The notes beneath the pieces were generated by a model. It was not told the origin of the DNA. It saw only the letters and a list, made by a program, of their open reading frames with translations, and searched no databases. The position numbers were made by a program, and so were the translations under genes. From Halanaerobiaceae bacterium (GTDB lineage Bacteria; Bacillota; Halanaerobiia; Halanaerobiales; DTU029), in assembly GCA_012521855.1 (NCBI GenBank), contig JAAYLO010000079.1, positions 1 to 9,435 of the forward strand: a stretch of 9,435 nucleotides of DNA, given 5' to 3'. Positions 1 to 5,705 of this stretch are shown in pieces (position 1 is the stretch's first letter; every line of letters begins with the position of its first letter).

Positions 1-443
1 ACTTGTGAATCTCTTCTTCTAATCCATTTTACCTTTGTATCAGGCCGTTCTTCAATCACTCTTCTTAACCAGTTACCACAGTTGCAATAGTCATTACCTT
101 TATAATAGTGATAGTAATCATGGTGGAAATCAATATTTACTATTTTCAGTTGAAATATTCCCGGTATCCTATCAATAATAATATTTTTTATTGATTTATG
201 ATTATCTGCCTTTATAAATTTTTCTTCCTGAATTTTCAATTCCTTAAAGAAATTTTTCAGAAAATAAAAATCATCAATTACCCCTGCTTTCTTGAGTTCA
301 GGATATCTTGAGTATATTTCCTCCCACATAGATTGCAGCTCATCATCAGATAGCTCATCACTTCCTTTTGGAAAATATATATCTCTTTCCTGAGAGGAAA
401 CATCAATAAAATAATCAAAATCAATGCTCAATATTCCTATCAC
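1..443 (-). CDS. UPF0489 / peptide-arginase-like protein (partial, 5' end only)
   Basis: An open frame of 147 codons runs from a GTG at 443-441 to the left edge without a stop; the 3' end is outside the window. A strong GGAGGTG ribosome site lies at 461-455, 11 nt before the GTG, and no ATG is available nearby, so GTG is the best start. Visible motifs are an N-terminal SIDFDYF (residues 6-12) and a later NIDFHHDYY (about 103-111), followed by CNCGNWL (about 120-126). From family knowledge, an N-terminal DxDxF followed by a DxHxD metal site is the arrangement of bacterial UPF0489 proteins. These are arginase-fold relatives that include the peptide arginases converting Arg to Ornithine in ribosomal peptides. 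The Cys pair and central part are not diagnostic. The coding call is firm; the family call is inference from short motifs, and no peptide precursor gene is visible. The C-terminus cannot be judged. Confidence 0.6.
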   Translation of the reverse strand, partial: MIGILSIDFDYFIDVSSQERDIYFPKGSDELSDDELQSMWEEIYSRYPELKKAGVIDDFYFLKNFFKELKIQEEKFIKADNHKSIKNIIIDRIPGIFQLKIVNIDFHHDYYHYYKGNDYCNCGNWLRRVIEERPDTKVKWIRRRDSQ

Positions 444-454
444 AATATACCTGT

Positions 455-461
455 CACCTCC
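455..461 (-). promoter_or_regulatory. Ribosome binding site deciding the GTG start of the left-edge gene
   Basis: GGAGGTG on the minus strand, 11 nt upstream of the GTG at 443. The spacing is slightly long but the match to the anti-Shine-Dalgarno sequence is complete. It is the main evidence that the non-ATG frame is a real gene. Confidence 0.7.
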
Positions 462-543
462 TATGTAAACAAAAGAAAGCAAGCATATTTCCAATACCTT
501 TACTTCATTGTTTTAAGGAGGCCGGGCTGACAGCTTTGCCTCA

Positions 544-568
544 AGCCAACTCAAACAGACAATTGGCT
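544..568 (-). terminator. Possible hairpin downstream of the flavodiiron gene
   Basis: The inverted repeat AGCCAA (544-549) and TTGGCT (563-568) has a 13-nt loop and starts about 17 nt after the flavodiiron stop codon. A second weak stem, GAGGC (518-522) with GCCTC (538-542), follows. Neither is followed by a clear U-run, so an intrinsic terminator is only suggested. The 444-584 gap shows nothing else I can support beyond the ribosome site of the left gene. Confidence 0.25.
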
Positions 569-584
569 AGCTCTATGATTAGAA

Positions 585-1808
585 TTATTCTACTACCTTT
601 TCCCTCATCCTTTTTATAAGTTCCAATACCCTGGCTTCTATCTTAATGAGGTCCTCTTCGACTGGCGCTCCTTCAAACTCCACTGATTCAATGAAATCCC
701 AGTTCATCTTATTCCTTTCAATTATTTCATTCAGCTCCCTCTCTGCACCGCCAGACCATCCATATGAGCCGAATCTGAATGCCAGTTTGCCCGTTATCTT
801 CTTTCTGCCCAGTTCATTTAGTGCTGCTGCGACAGGTGGAAAGAGTTTGTACTCATAGGTAGGTGCTCCTATGATTACCCCTGCAGATTTAAAGACAGTT
901 GCAACCATTTCACTATCGCTTTCCAGCGGCATTTCCAGCCTGTTGTATCTGACGCCCTCTCTTTTAAGTATGCTTTCAACAAAATCCACAGCTTTCGCGG
1001 TCATTCCATACATGGATCCCCACAGTATAGTAATTTCATTCTTACCTGCCCCTTCAGCATACAGAGAAAACCTGGAATAATCGTCCATGATTTTTTGAGG
1101 ATTCTTTCTATAGACCGGACCATGTCCAGGTGCTATGATATTTATTTCCAGCTCTTTTGCTTTCTCAATTGCCTTTCTGATACTGGGTGTAAAAGTTGTC
1201 ATTACATTTGAATAATATCTTATCCCTTCAAATTCAAAAAAGTCCATCTCTTCAGCTGTCAGCTCATCATCAAAATAATGGTCTGTCATCCTGCCAAATG
1301 CCCCAAACATATCACAGGAGAAAAGGGTCTTTGTATCCCTTTCACAGGTGTACATGGTATCCGGCCAGTGAACATTTGGTACAGGGTGGAAACTAAGCAG
1401 CTTACCCTTTCCAAGGTCCAGAGTATCTCCTTCCTTCACAATTCTTATCCTGTCTTCACCATAAAAGGAGCTTACCATCTTTGCAGCTTTATCAGTACAT
1501 ATTATCGTAAAATCATCCTTGATTTTCCGGAAGTTCGAAATCCAGCCGGAATGGTCAGGTTCCATATGATTGACAATCAAATAATCGATATCGTCTGGTT
1601 TAACACCTATTTTTTCTAAAGTACTATAAAGGGTTTCAGGTATCCCGTCCCAGCCTATTACACCATCAATTATTGCTGTCTTTTCTCCCTGAACAATATA
1701 GGAATTAAGGGTCACTCCATTTGCAATCTCCCAGATTCCTTCAAATAATATGTCTTCAACATTCATGGTGAGCATGTGAATTCCGTCAGCAATTTTCAAT
1801 GTCTTCAT
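585..1808 (-). CDS. fprA: Flavodiiron protein (FprA-type A flavoprotein)
   Basis: 407 aa, the usual length for class A flavodiiron proteins, which reduce O2 to water and/or NO to N2O in the cytoplasm of anaerobes using electrons from rubredoxin or a similar donor. The N-terminal metallo-beta-lactamase domain (about 1-250) has all the diiron ligands: HMEPDH (H81, E83, D85, H86), H147, D166 and H229. The flavodoxin domain (about 257-400) has the FMN phosphate loop GSMYGMT (about 264-270) and the FGSYGWSGG segment (346-354). An ATG lies 7 codons upstream at 1829, but the AAAGGAGG ribosome site (1823-1816) sits between the two, so the start is the ATG at 1808. No rubredoxin or oxidoreductase domain is fused and no partner gene is adjacent. 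It is probably transcribed alone: the ArsC-like gene upstream is 120 bp away. The family is certain; O2 versus NO preference cannot be read from sequence. Confidence 0.95.
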   Translation of the reverse strand: MKTLKIADGIHMLTMNVEDILFEGIWEIANGVTLNSYIVQGEKTAIIDGVIGWDGIPETLYSTLEKIGVKPDDIDYLIVNHMEPDHSGWISNFRKIKDDFTIICTDKAAKMVSSFYGEDRIRIVKEGDTLDLGKGKLLSFHPVPNVHWPDTMYTCERDTKTLFSCDMFGAFGRMTDHYFDDELTAEEMDFFEFEGIRYYSNVMTTFTPSIRKAIEKAKELEINIIAPGHGPVYRKNPQKIMDDYSRFSLYAEGAGKNEITILWGSMYGMTAKAVDFVESILKREGVRYNRLEMPLESDSEMVATVFKSAGVIIGAPTYEYKLFPPVAAALNELGRKKITGKLAFRFGSYGWSGGAERELNEIIERNKMNWDFIESVEFEGAPVEEDLIKIEARVLELIKRMREKVVE

Positions 1809-1928
1809 AGCCTGTCCTCCTTTAATCATGTTAAACTTCTTATCTTATCTGCATTACCAGTCATAACATAACAGCAAGACATCTGTATCCTTCCCGTCAC
1901 GCACTCCGTAGAGTCTTGCAAAAGTCAG

Positions 1929-2285
1929 TTATTTAATACCGAATGCAGCTTTCCAATCTCTTTCCTCAAAACCTACCAGAACAAAATCATCAGCTATAAG
2001 AATCGGGCGCTTCACCAGCATACCATCTGATGCAAGTAAGCTATACTGCTCATCCTCACTCATGTTCGGAAGCTTATCCTTCAGCTTCATTTCCCTGTAA
2101 CGCTGTCCGCTGGTATTGAAGAATTTTTTCAGCGGCAGACCGCTCTTTTTGTGCCAATCCTTAAGTTCACCGATTGTAGGATTCTTATCTTTGATATGCC
2201 TTTCTTCAAAGGACACACCGTTTGCCTCCAGCCACTTCCTGGCCTTCTGGCAGCTGGTGCATTTCGGATAACATAAAAATATCAT
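1929..2285 (-). CDS. ArsC/Spx-family thioredoxin-fold protein
   Basis: 118 aa, full length for the ArsC/Spx/YffB family. The N-terminus carries CxxC (C9-T-S-C12) after a short beta strand, as in Spx and in Firmicutes 'arsenate reductase family' proteins. The middle has FFNTSGQRYRE (about 55-65), and the conserved VKRPIL (91-96) with VLVGF (102-106) marks the C-terminal part of the fold. These features fit a glutaredoxin-like redox protein or an Spx/MgsR-like RNA polymerase-binding regulator better than a proven arsenate reductase; no ars operon gene is nearby. The start ATG at 2285 is preceded by GGGAGG (2297-2292), six nt away. It lies 60 bp downstream of the broken methyltransferase and 120 bp upstream of the flavodiiron gene, all on one strand. 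A link to oxidative stress with the flavodiiron gene is an inference from proximity only. Confidence 0.85.
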   Translation of the reverse strand: MIFLCYPKCTSCQKARKWLEANGVSFEERHIKDKNPTIGELKDWHKKSGLPLKKFFNTSGQRYREMKLKDKLPNMSEDEQYSLLASDGMLVKRPILIADDFVLVGFEERDWKAAFGIK

Positions 2286-2311
2286 ATTAATCCTCCCTTC
2301 TCTTTTTCAAT

Positions 2312-2337
2312 AGCCAGTTACTTTTACTTAAGCCAGT
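2312..2337. repeat. Short direct repeat upstream of the ArsC-like gene
   Basis: AGCCAGT occurs at 2312-2318 and again at 2331-2337, a spacing of 19 bp or nearly two helical turns, in the 60-bp gap before the ArsC-like gene. Phased repeats can be operator half-sites, but chance is equally likely at this length. Confidence 0.2.
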
Positions 2338-2345
2338 AGCAAGGA

Positions 2346-3079
2346 TTACAATGGCTTCTCCAGAACATACACAATAAAATTGGGCACCCGGAGCTCATCA
2401 TCCAGTTCAGGATATTCCTTTAAGCGGTCCACAGTCACAGTCGGCTCTATAATACCTTTTATAAGAAAACCAGTTTGAATGAAATCATTTTTGTAAGTGG
2501 AAAGGGTACGATGAAAATTGGTGAATTTGATCCCCGGCATCTCCCAGTGCCGTTCTCCCTCATCAAAGTAATCATCCAGTGTAACTTTTCGCCTGCTTCA
2601 TTCCGATACCACTTTCCAGCGGCTGACCGCATCGGCTGTAAATTTACAATTATGAACCTGCCGCCCCCTTTCAAGACCCGGAACACTTCCCTGTTATTGG
2701 CCTCAAAATCAGGAAGGTCACATAGATTGAAATATGAAACCGCCAGATTAAAACTTTCGTCTTCAATAAAGCCAAGATCTTGCACATCCCGTACACGGTA
2801 ATCATCACGCCCGGATTGCAATTCCCGTGCAGCTTCAATCATTAACTCACAGAGGTCCAGTCCCAGTACATATTGGGCCCCGCGTTCTACCAGTATCCTG
2901 CAGAAACGGCCTTCACCACATCCGCAGTCAAGAATAATCAGCCCATCAACGTTCCCACAGGCCTCAAGCAATACCGTATCAAGCGAGCCTTTACGCACGG
3001 TGCTTTTTCCTTCCCTGACTTCTTTTACCCACCTTGGTGCCAGATCCACCCATTCCTGCCTGAGCTGCTTACCATTCAT
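2346..3079 (-). pseudogene. Class I SAM-dependent methyltransferase, split by a one-base frameshift
   Basis: The N-terminal part has the Rossmann SAM motif LDCGCGEGRF, the acidic residue after strand 2 (GLDLC), motif IV NLAVSYFNLCDLPD, and motif VLKGGGRFIIVN. This is a cytoplasmic small-molecule-type methyltransferase; the substrate is unknown. The frame is lost near 2575-2600. In one frame it runs on into unlikely sequence ending at 2459. In the neighbouring frame the expected continuation (LDDYFDEGERHWEMPGIKF and onward) runs to a TAA at 2348-2346. Adding one base restores a continuous frame of about 244 aa, a normal length. The start is uncertain: ATG at 3079 has GGGGAAG about 9 nt upstream, while an in-frame TTG at 3097 has no ribosome site, so ATG is preferred. 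This is either a true frameshift mutation or a sequencing error. Confidence 0.85.
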
Positions 3080-3287
3080 TTTATCTATCTTCCCCAAAAA
3101 TTAAGACAACATATTTTCAATTTTTCTGACTGATACTCTTTTGTAATATATGTAAAAGCTCCTATTCCGTAATCAATGTATCATAGCTGTCATGTGTAAT
3201 GATAAAGTACATCGCAGGACAGTTCCTGATTTTAATACTGCGAATACAGCATAAGACTCCAATTATATTATAATACGTAAAATTTCC

Positions 3288-3431
3288 TTATAAGCCAGAC
3301 TTCAGCATCATATCAGTATAAGCTTCTCGAATGAAAAGCCTGGTAATAATACTGGTTGCTGATGTCAGCATCATTATTATTGATAAAATATGATTTTTAT
3401 TGTGGAAATAATATATAATGCCCAATATCAT
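3288..3431 (-). CDS. Possible small hydrophobic protein, 47 aa
   Basis: An ATG at 3431 opens 47 codons ending in TAA at 3290-3288. An AGAGGG ribosome-site-like sequence lies 3-4 nt before the ATG, and an extended -10 promoter (TGG followed by TATAAT) lies 38 nt upstream. The N-terminal two thirds are rich in Ile, Leu, Met and Tyr (for example ILGIIYYF and ILSIIMML), so a membrane-associated peptide is possible. I recognise no family. The DNA for MMLTSA and MMLKSG near the middle and end is a partial duplication (ATGATGCTGA twice), which may mean decayed sequence instead of a gene. The short ribosome spacing lowers confidence. Confidence 0.3.
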   Translation of the reverse strand: MILGIIYYFHNKNHILSIIMMLTSATSIITRLFIREAYTDMMLKSGL

Positions 3432-3469
3432 TTTCCCTCTATTTACCGCCAATAAAATGATGATTATTA

Positions 3470-3478
3470 ATTATACCA
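3470..3478 (-). promoter_or_regulatory. Extended -10 promoter facing the small ORF
   Basis: On the minus strand TGG followed directly by TATAAT (TATAAT at 3475-3470) gives the TGn extended -10 arrangement. A TTGTGT hexamer about 18 bp upstream lies in the edge of the adjacent palindromic repeat and is a poor -35. Transcription would start near 3463 and run toward 3431. Confidence 0.4.
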
Positions 3479-3489
3479 TACTTTTTCAC

Positions 3490-3515
3490 AACAACACAAG
3501 GGAACAACACAAGGG
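3490..3515. repeat. 13-bp perfect tandem duplication at the edge of a REP copy
   Basis: AACAACACAAGGG occurs at 3490-3502 and again at 3503-3515. The second copy forms the outer arm of the palindromic repeat at 3506-3534, so the duplication includes part of the repeat itself. Confidence 0.9.
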
Positions 3516-3534
3516 GACAGTTCTCCTGTGTCAT
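3506..3534 (+). repeat. REP-like palindromic repeat, copy 1
   Basis: 29 bp of the palindromic family also seen at 3572, 5600, 7645, 8557 and 8591. The outer arms (ACACAAGG and CCTGTGT type) pair around an asymmetric centre ACAGTTCT. The orientation is defined here by the end TTCTCCTGTGTCAT reading on the plus strand. It is the reverse complement of copy 2 apart from one base. Confidence 0.9.
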
Positions 3535-3571
3535 AGAAAAATCATTCCTGAGCAGCACATTATTAATGCTT

Positions 3572-3600
3572 ATGACACAGGAGAACCGTCCCCTTGTGTT
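3572..3600 (-). repeat. REP-like palindromic repeat, copy 2
   Basis: 29 bp, matching the reverse complement of copy 1 at 28 of 29 positions with a 37-bp spacer between them, so the pair could fold into one long hairpin like a bacterial BIME. It ends one base before the stop codon of the permease gene (TGA at 3604-3602). Confidence 0.9.
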
Positions 3601-3601
3601 C

Positions 3602-4249
3602 TCAGAATTCTCTTTTCTTATAAAGGTAAACCGAAATATAAAATGATACTGCCACTATAAGACAGGTAAGCATTACTAAAACAAAATTATGTGTCCCGCT
3701 GAATAAACCCTGTACAGAACCAGAAAAACCAGCCCCAGGTGTTTTATGAAAAATATCCAGTATTAATGCAGGCAAGACCAGTGCTGCAAACACAAATATA
3801 AAATAATAGAGTCTGGACTTAATATAACCGAATTTATAATAGACGGTTAAATAGATAGAAGCCAATATTCCTAAAAGGGCTACACAGATTATAATTTCAG
3901 ATACAGTTACTGTTTCTACAGGAAAAGATAAATTGCTTATCTTTATTAAAAATGATATTACTACATAAGCAAGAATGCTTATTACCTGATACAAAAATAC
4001 TGTAAGATATCGTGCCATGATAATCTTCTCTTTTTTTACTGGCAGGCAGTTAATAATTATCTCCGATTTATTCATATCTTCATAGATCACAGTAGTTTGC
4101 AGCATTATAATGGGAATAAAGATACCTGCGATCAAAAGCGGACTGGAAAATTCCTGTAGAAAAAAAATACCAAAGAGATTATACATTATGGGTACATATA
4201 AGATTCTTTTTTTCTGTAGTAAAATATCTTTTAAAATCAAGTACAGCAT
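3602..4249 (-). CDS. ABC-2 type transporter permease (YtrC/D-like membrane subunit)
   Basis: 215 aa with about six hydrophobic segments (near 17-33, 37-57, 81-104, 116-137, 147-167 and 188-210), a basic loop VKKEK (71-75) after segment 2, and an ending YKKREF typical of small ABC-2 permeases in the Firmicutes. It would form the membrane part of an ABC transporter with the ATPase encoded just upstream; the cargo is unknown. The start ATG at 4249 has GAGGTG (4262-4257) seven nt upstream, inside the reading frame that follows the premature TGA of the ATPase gene. The original stop of that frame lies one nt before this ATG, so translation was probably coupled. If the upstream TGA terminates ribosomes 73 nt earlier, coupling may be weakened. 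The stop codon abuts a palindromic repeat, but the C-terminus looks natural. Confidence 0.85.
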   Translation of the reverse strand: MLYLILKDILLQKKRILYVPIMYNLFGIFFLQEFSSPLLIAGIFIPIIMLQTTVIYEDMNKSEIIINCLPVKKEKIIMARYLTVFLYQVISILAYVVISFLIKISNLSFPVETVTVSEIIICVALLGILASIYLTVYYKFGYIKSRLYYFIFVFAALVLPALILDIFHKTPGAGFSGSVQGLFSGTHNFVLVMLTCLIVAVSFYISVYLYKKREF

Positions 4250-4250
4250 T

Positions 4251-4322
4251 TTAAATCACCTCTTCATCTATATGGTAATACATAATATCTTCCAGAGTAG
4301 GCTTATCAATAATAACTTTATC
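4251..4322 (-). other. In-frame continuation of the ATPase gene after a premature TGA
   Basis: After the TGA at 4325-4323 the same frame stays open for 23 codons, reading DKVIIDKPTLEDIMYYHI and ending DEEVI before a TAA at 4253-4251. The PTLEDIM type of ending is what ABC-2 ATPases of this family normally have at their C-terminus. The true gene end is therefore almost certainly the TAA, and the TGA is a nonsense change, a recoded codon or a base error. Confidence 0.85.
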
Positions 4323-5114
4323 TCAAAAAAGCTCCCTTACTTTATTTTTATCCTTTGTTAAGGCCTCAAAACCAAACTGATTTTCCCTTAATCCTATCAG
4401 ATTTTCTATCCCGGGCTGCTCTAAAAGGGCCTTTTTCCCTTTAACTATAGCGTAGTTTTCCAGAATATATTCTTTGCTGGTACTTAAAACTATTTCACCT
4501 TTATTGATGAATGTAACGAAATCTGCAACTTTATCTAAATCAGAAGTAATATGTGTTGAAAAAAAGATGCCTTTATTATCATCCTGCAATATATCCATTA
4601 ATATTTCCAGGAGCTCCCGTCTCATAATTGGATCAAGGCCTGACGTCGGTTCATCCATAATTAATAATTCAGCATGATGTGATAATGCGATAGCCAGGGA
4701 AAATTTCATCTGCATTCCTCTGGAAAGTTCTTTAATCTTTTTCCCCGGATCCAGATCAAATAATTTTAAGTATTTATTATAAAGATTATCATCCCATTGG
4801 TGGTAAAAAGGTGCTATTATTCTCTTTGTTTCATCTATGGTCAACTCATCATAATAATAATTTTGATCATAAACAAAACCGATTTTGTCTTTTACTTCAA
4901 TCTCATTTTCAACATTATCCAGTCCTGAAACCTTTATCGTTCCTCCATCCTTTTTTAGAAGGTTCATAATTAGTTTGATGGTAGTAGTTTTACCGGCTCC
5001 ATTGGGACCAATAAACCCCATTATATAACCTCTTTCCAGGGAAAAAGATATATCCCTTAAAGTAAAATCTTTAAACTCTTTTCTTAATTTATTTACTTCA
5101 AGAATAACGGACAT
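4323..5114 (-). CDS. ABC transporter ATP-binding protein (YtrB-like), C-terminus cut by in-frame TGA
   Basis: 263 aa before the TGA; about 287 if the TGA were read through. The nucleotide-binding domain is complete: Walker A GPNGAGKTT (36-44), Q-loop Q84, signature LSRGMQ (130-135), Walker B LLIMDEP (150-156) with the D-loop SGLD (158-161), and the switch His in STH (186-188). It energises the ABC-2 permease encoded next. A GGAGG ribosome site lies seven nt before the ATG at 5114. The ATG at 5120, which overlaps the regulator stop as ATGA, sits directly on that site and is less likely. The gene is second in a regulator-ATPase-permease operon resembling ytr operons of Bacillus. Only the C-terminal tail is lost, and all catalytic motifs remain, so the short product may still work. 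Confidence 0.9.
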   Translation of the reverse strand: MSVILEVNKLRKEFKDFTLRDISFSLERGYIMGFIGPNGAGKTTTIKLIMNLLKKDGGTIKVSGLDNVENEIEVKDKIGFVYDQNYYYDELTIDETKRIIAPFYHQWDDNLYNKYLKLFDLDPGKKIKELSRGMQMKFSLAIALSHHAELLIMDEPTSGLDPIMRRELLEILMDILQDDNKGIFFSTHITSDLDKVADFVTFINKGEIVLSTSKEYILENYAIVKGKKALLEQPGIENLIGLRENQFGFEALTKDKNKVRELF

Positions 5115-5116
5115 TT

Positions 5117-5491
5117 TCATTCCTCCTCATATAATATTTTTAACATGTCCTGTAACTCTGATAATGAAAGGTTAATGATTTGTGCTGCATCAACAGCCTC
5201 CTGTAACTTTTCCTCAATAATTTTAAGTTTTCTCTCCCTCAGTAATTCCTGATTCTGCGGGGCGATAAAGGTGCCCTTTCCGGTTACCTTAATAATAAAA
5301 CCTTCTTTTTCTAACTCCTCATAAGCCCTTTTTGTTGTTATAACACTTATATGTAATTCTCTGGCCAGACTTCTTATAGAGGGCAAGGCATCACCCTCCT
5401 TCAGTTCACCATTAAATACAGAATTTTTAATTTGATTTACTATTTGCTCATAGATAGGTTCATCTGAGGTATTAGATATAACTATATCCAC
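5117..5491 (-). CDS. GntR-family transcriptional regulator, YtrA subfamily
   Basis: 124 aa. Residues about 10-78 form the GntR winged helix: PIYEQIVNQIK, then LPSIRSLARELHIS as helix-turn-helix, TTKRAYEELEKEGFI, and the wing VTGKGTFIA. The remaining roughly 45 residues are helical and charged with no effector domain, which is the short YtrA architecture. It starts with GTG at 5491 behind AGGAGGGG; the ATG just upstream hits a stop after two codons. The stop TGA lies two nt before the ATPase ATG at 5114, so the genes are translationally linked. YtrA regulators usually repress their own ABC operon and respond to cell-envelope antibiotics in some species. The matching palindrome over the promoter (5524-5562) supports autorepression here. 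The ligand is unknown. Confidence 0.92.
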   Translation of the reverse strand: MDIVISNTSDEPIYEQIVNQIKNSVFNGELKEGDALPSIRSLARELHISVITTKRAYEELEKEGFIIKVTGKGTFIAPQNQELLRERKLKIIEEKLQEAVDAAQIINLSLSELQDMLKILYEEE

Positions 5492-5523
5492 TTAAACCAT
5501 CCCCTCCTATCTGTTACGAAAGA

Positions 5524-5562
5524 TGTATATAATGTATATATACCCTATATACATTATATACA
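5524..5562. promoter_or_regulatory. 39-bp palindromic operator, presumably bound by the GntR regulator
   Basis: Two perfect 17-bp arms, 5524-5540 (TGTATATAATGTATATA) and its exact reverse complement at 5546-5562, are separated by TACCC. Each arm contains TGTATATA twice, nine bp apart, which could let two dimers bind side by side. It lies about 33 bp before the regulator start and covers the -10 box, the classic position for repression. Assignment to this regulator is by position and symmetry. Confidence 0.85.
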
Positions 5563-5580
5563 ATATTAGCAAGTTGTCAA
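5553..5580 (-). promoter_or_regulatory. Sigma-A-type promoter of the GntR-ABC operon
   Basis: On the minus strand TTGACA (5580-5575) is followed after 16 nt by TATAAT (5558-5553), both exact consensus hexamers. The -10 box falls inside the outer arm of the operator palindrome, so this strong promoter would be shut off by a protein on the palindrome. Transcription would start near 5546. Confidence 0.85.
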
Positions 5581-5599
5581 GTGTTTTTTATAGCACATA

Positions 5600-5627
5600 G
5601 CACATAGGGAGGTTCTCCTGTGTCATT
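5600..5627 (+). repeat. REP-like palindromic repeat, copy 3 (degenerate)
   Basis: The right half GGTTCTCCTGTGTCATT (5611-5627) is identical to the copy at 7645. The left arm has decayed to CACATAGGGA and lacks two central bases. AGCACAT is duplicated in tandem at 5592-5605, at its left edge. Unlike the other copies it lies between two divergent gene starts, not at a gene end. Confidence 0.85.
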
Positions 5628-5705
5628 CAACTATACATGTTTAAAACCTCTTCAGGTTGGATAGATTAACTATGATACAAATAAAGAAAAGAAAGGAAGA
5701 GTAAA
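5628..5705 (+). promoter_or_regulatory. Upstream region of the enoate reductase gene
   Basis: A small stem AACCT (5645-5649), CTTC loop, AGGTT (5654-5658) is followed by AT-rich DNA. The ribosome site AAGGAAGAG (5693-5701) lies four nt before the ATG. No convincing -35/-10 pair was found; the start signals probably lie between 5640 and 5690. Confidence 0.35.

Larger units (their letters stand above)
3098..3601. other. Intergenic region between permease and methyltransferase genes
   Basis: 504 bp. It holds a possible small minus-strand ORF with its own promoter (3288-3475) and the paired palindromic repeats (3490-3600), described separately. Between 3098 and 3287 I see only AT-rich DNA with no convincing coding frame, RNA gene or terminator. 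The sequence TCAGCATCAT occurs twice (3302-3311 and 3365-3374). Any promoter for the methyltransferase must lie here or immediately upstream, but no clear -35/-10 pair was recognised. Confidence 0.6.

Noticed and set aside
1809..1829. Upstream ATG of the flavodiiron gene as the start
   Set aside because: The ribosome binding site lies between this ATG and the next in-frame ATG at 1808, so the shorter start is favoured.
1906..1917. ACTC-TACG-GAGT mini-hairpin with a UNCG-type loop after the ArsC-like gene
   Set aside because: The stem is four pairs and no U-run follows; not enough for a terminator call.
3213..3226. CAGGACAGTTCCTG, a small palindrome resembling the centre of the REP family
   Set aside because: Only a short central part matches and the diagnostic outer arms are missing, so it is not counted as a copy.
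3418..3660. Open frame on the plus strand across the REP pair
   Set aside because: It runs through two palindromic repeats and into the permease 3' end, has no ribosome site and no family features. It is a chance frame.
4323..4325. Selenocysteine or alternative-code reading of the in-frame TGA
   Set aside because: No Sec-type context or redox-active position in an ABC ATPase tail, no recognised SECIS-like hairpin, and TGA ends other genes here normally.
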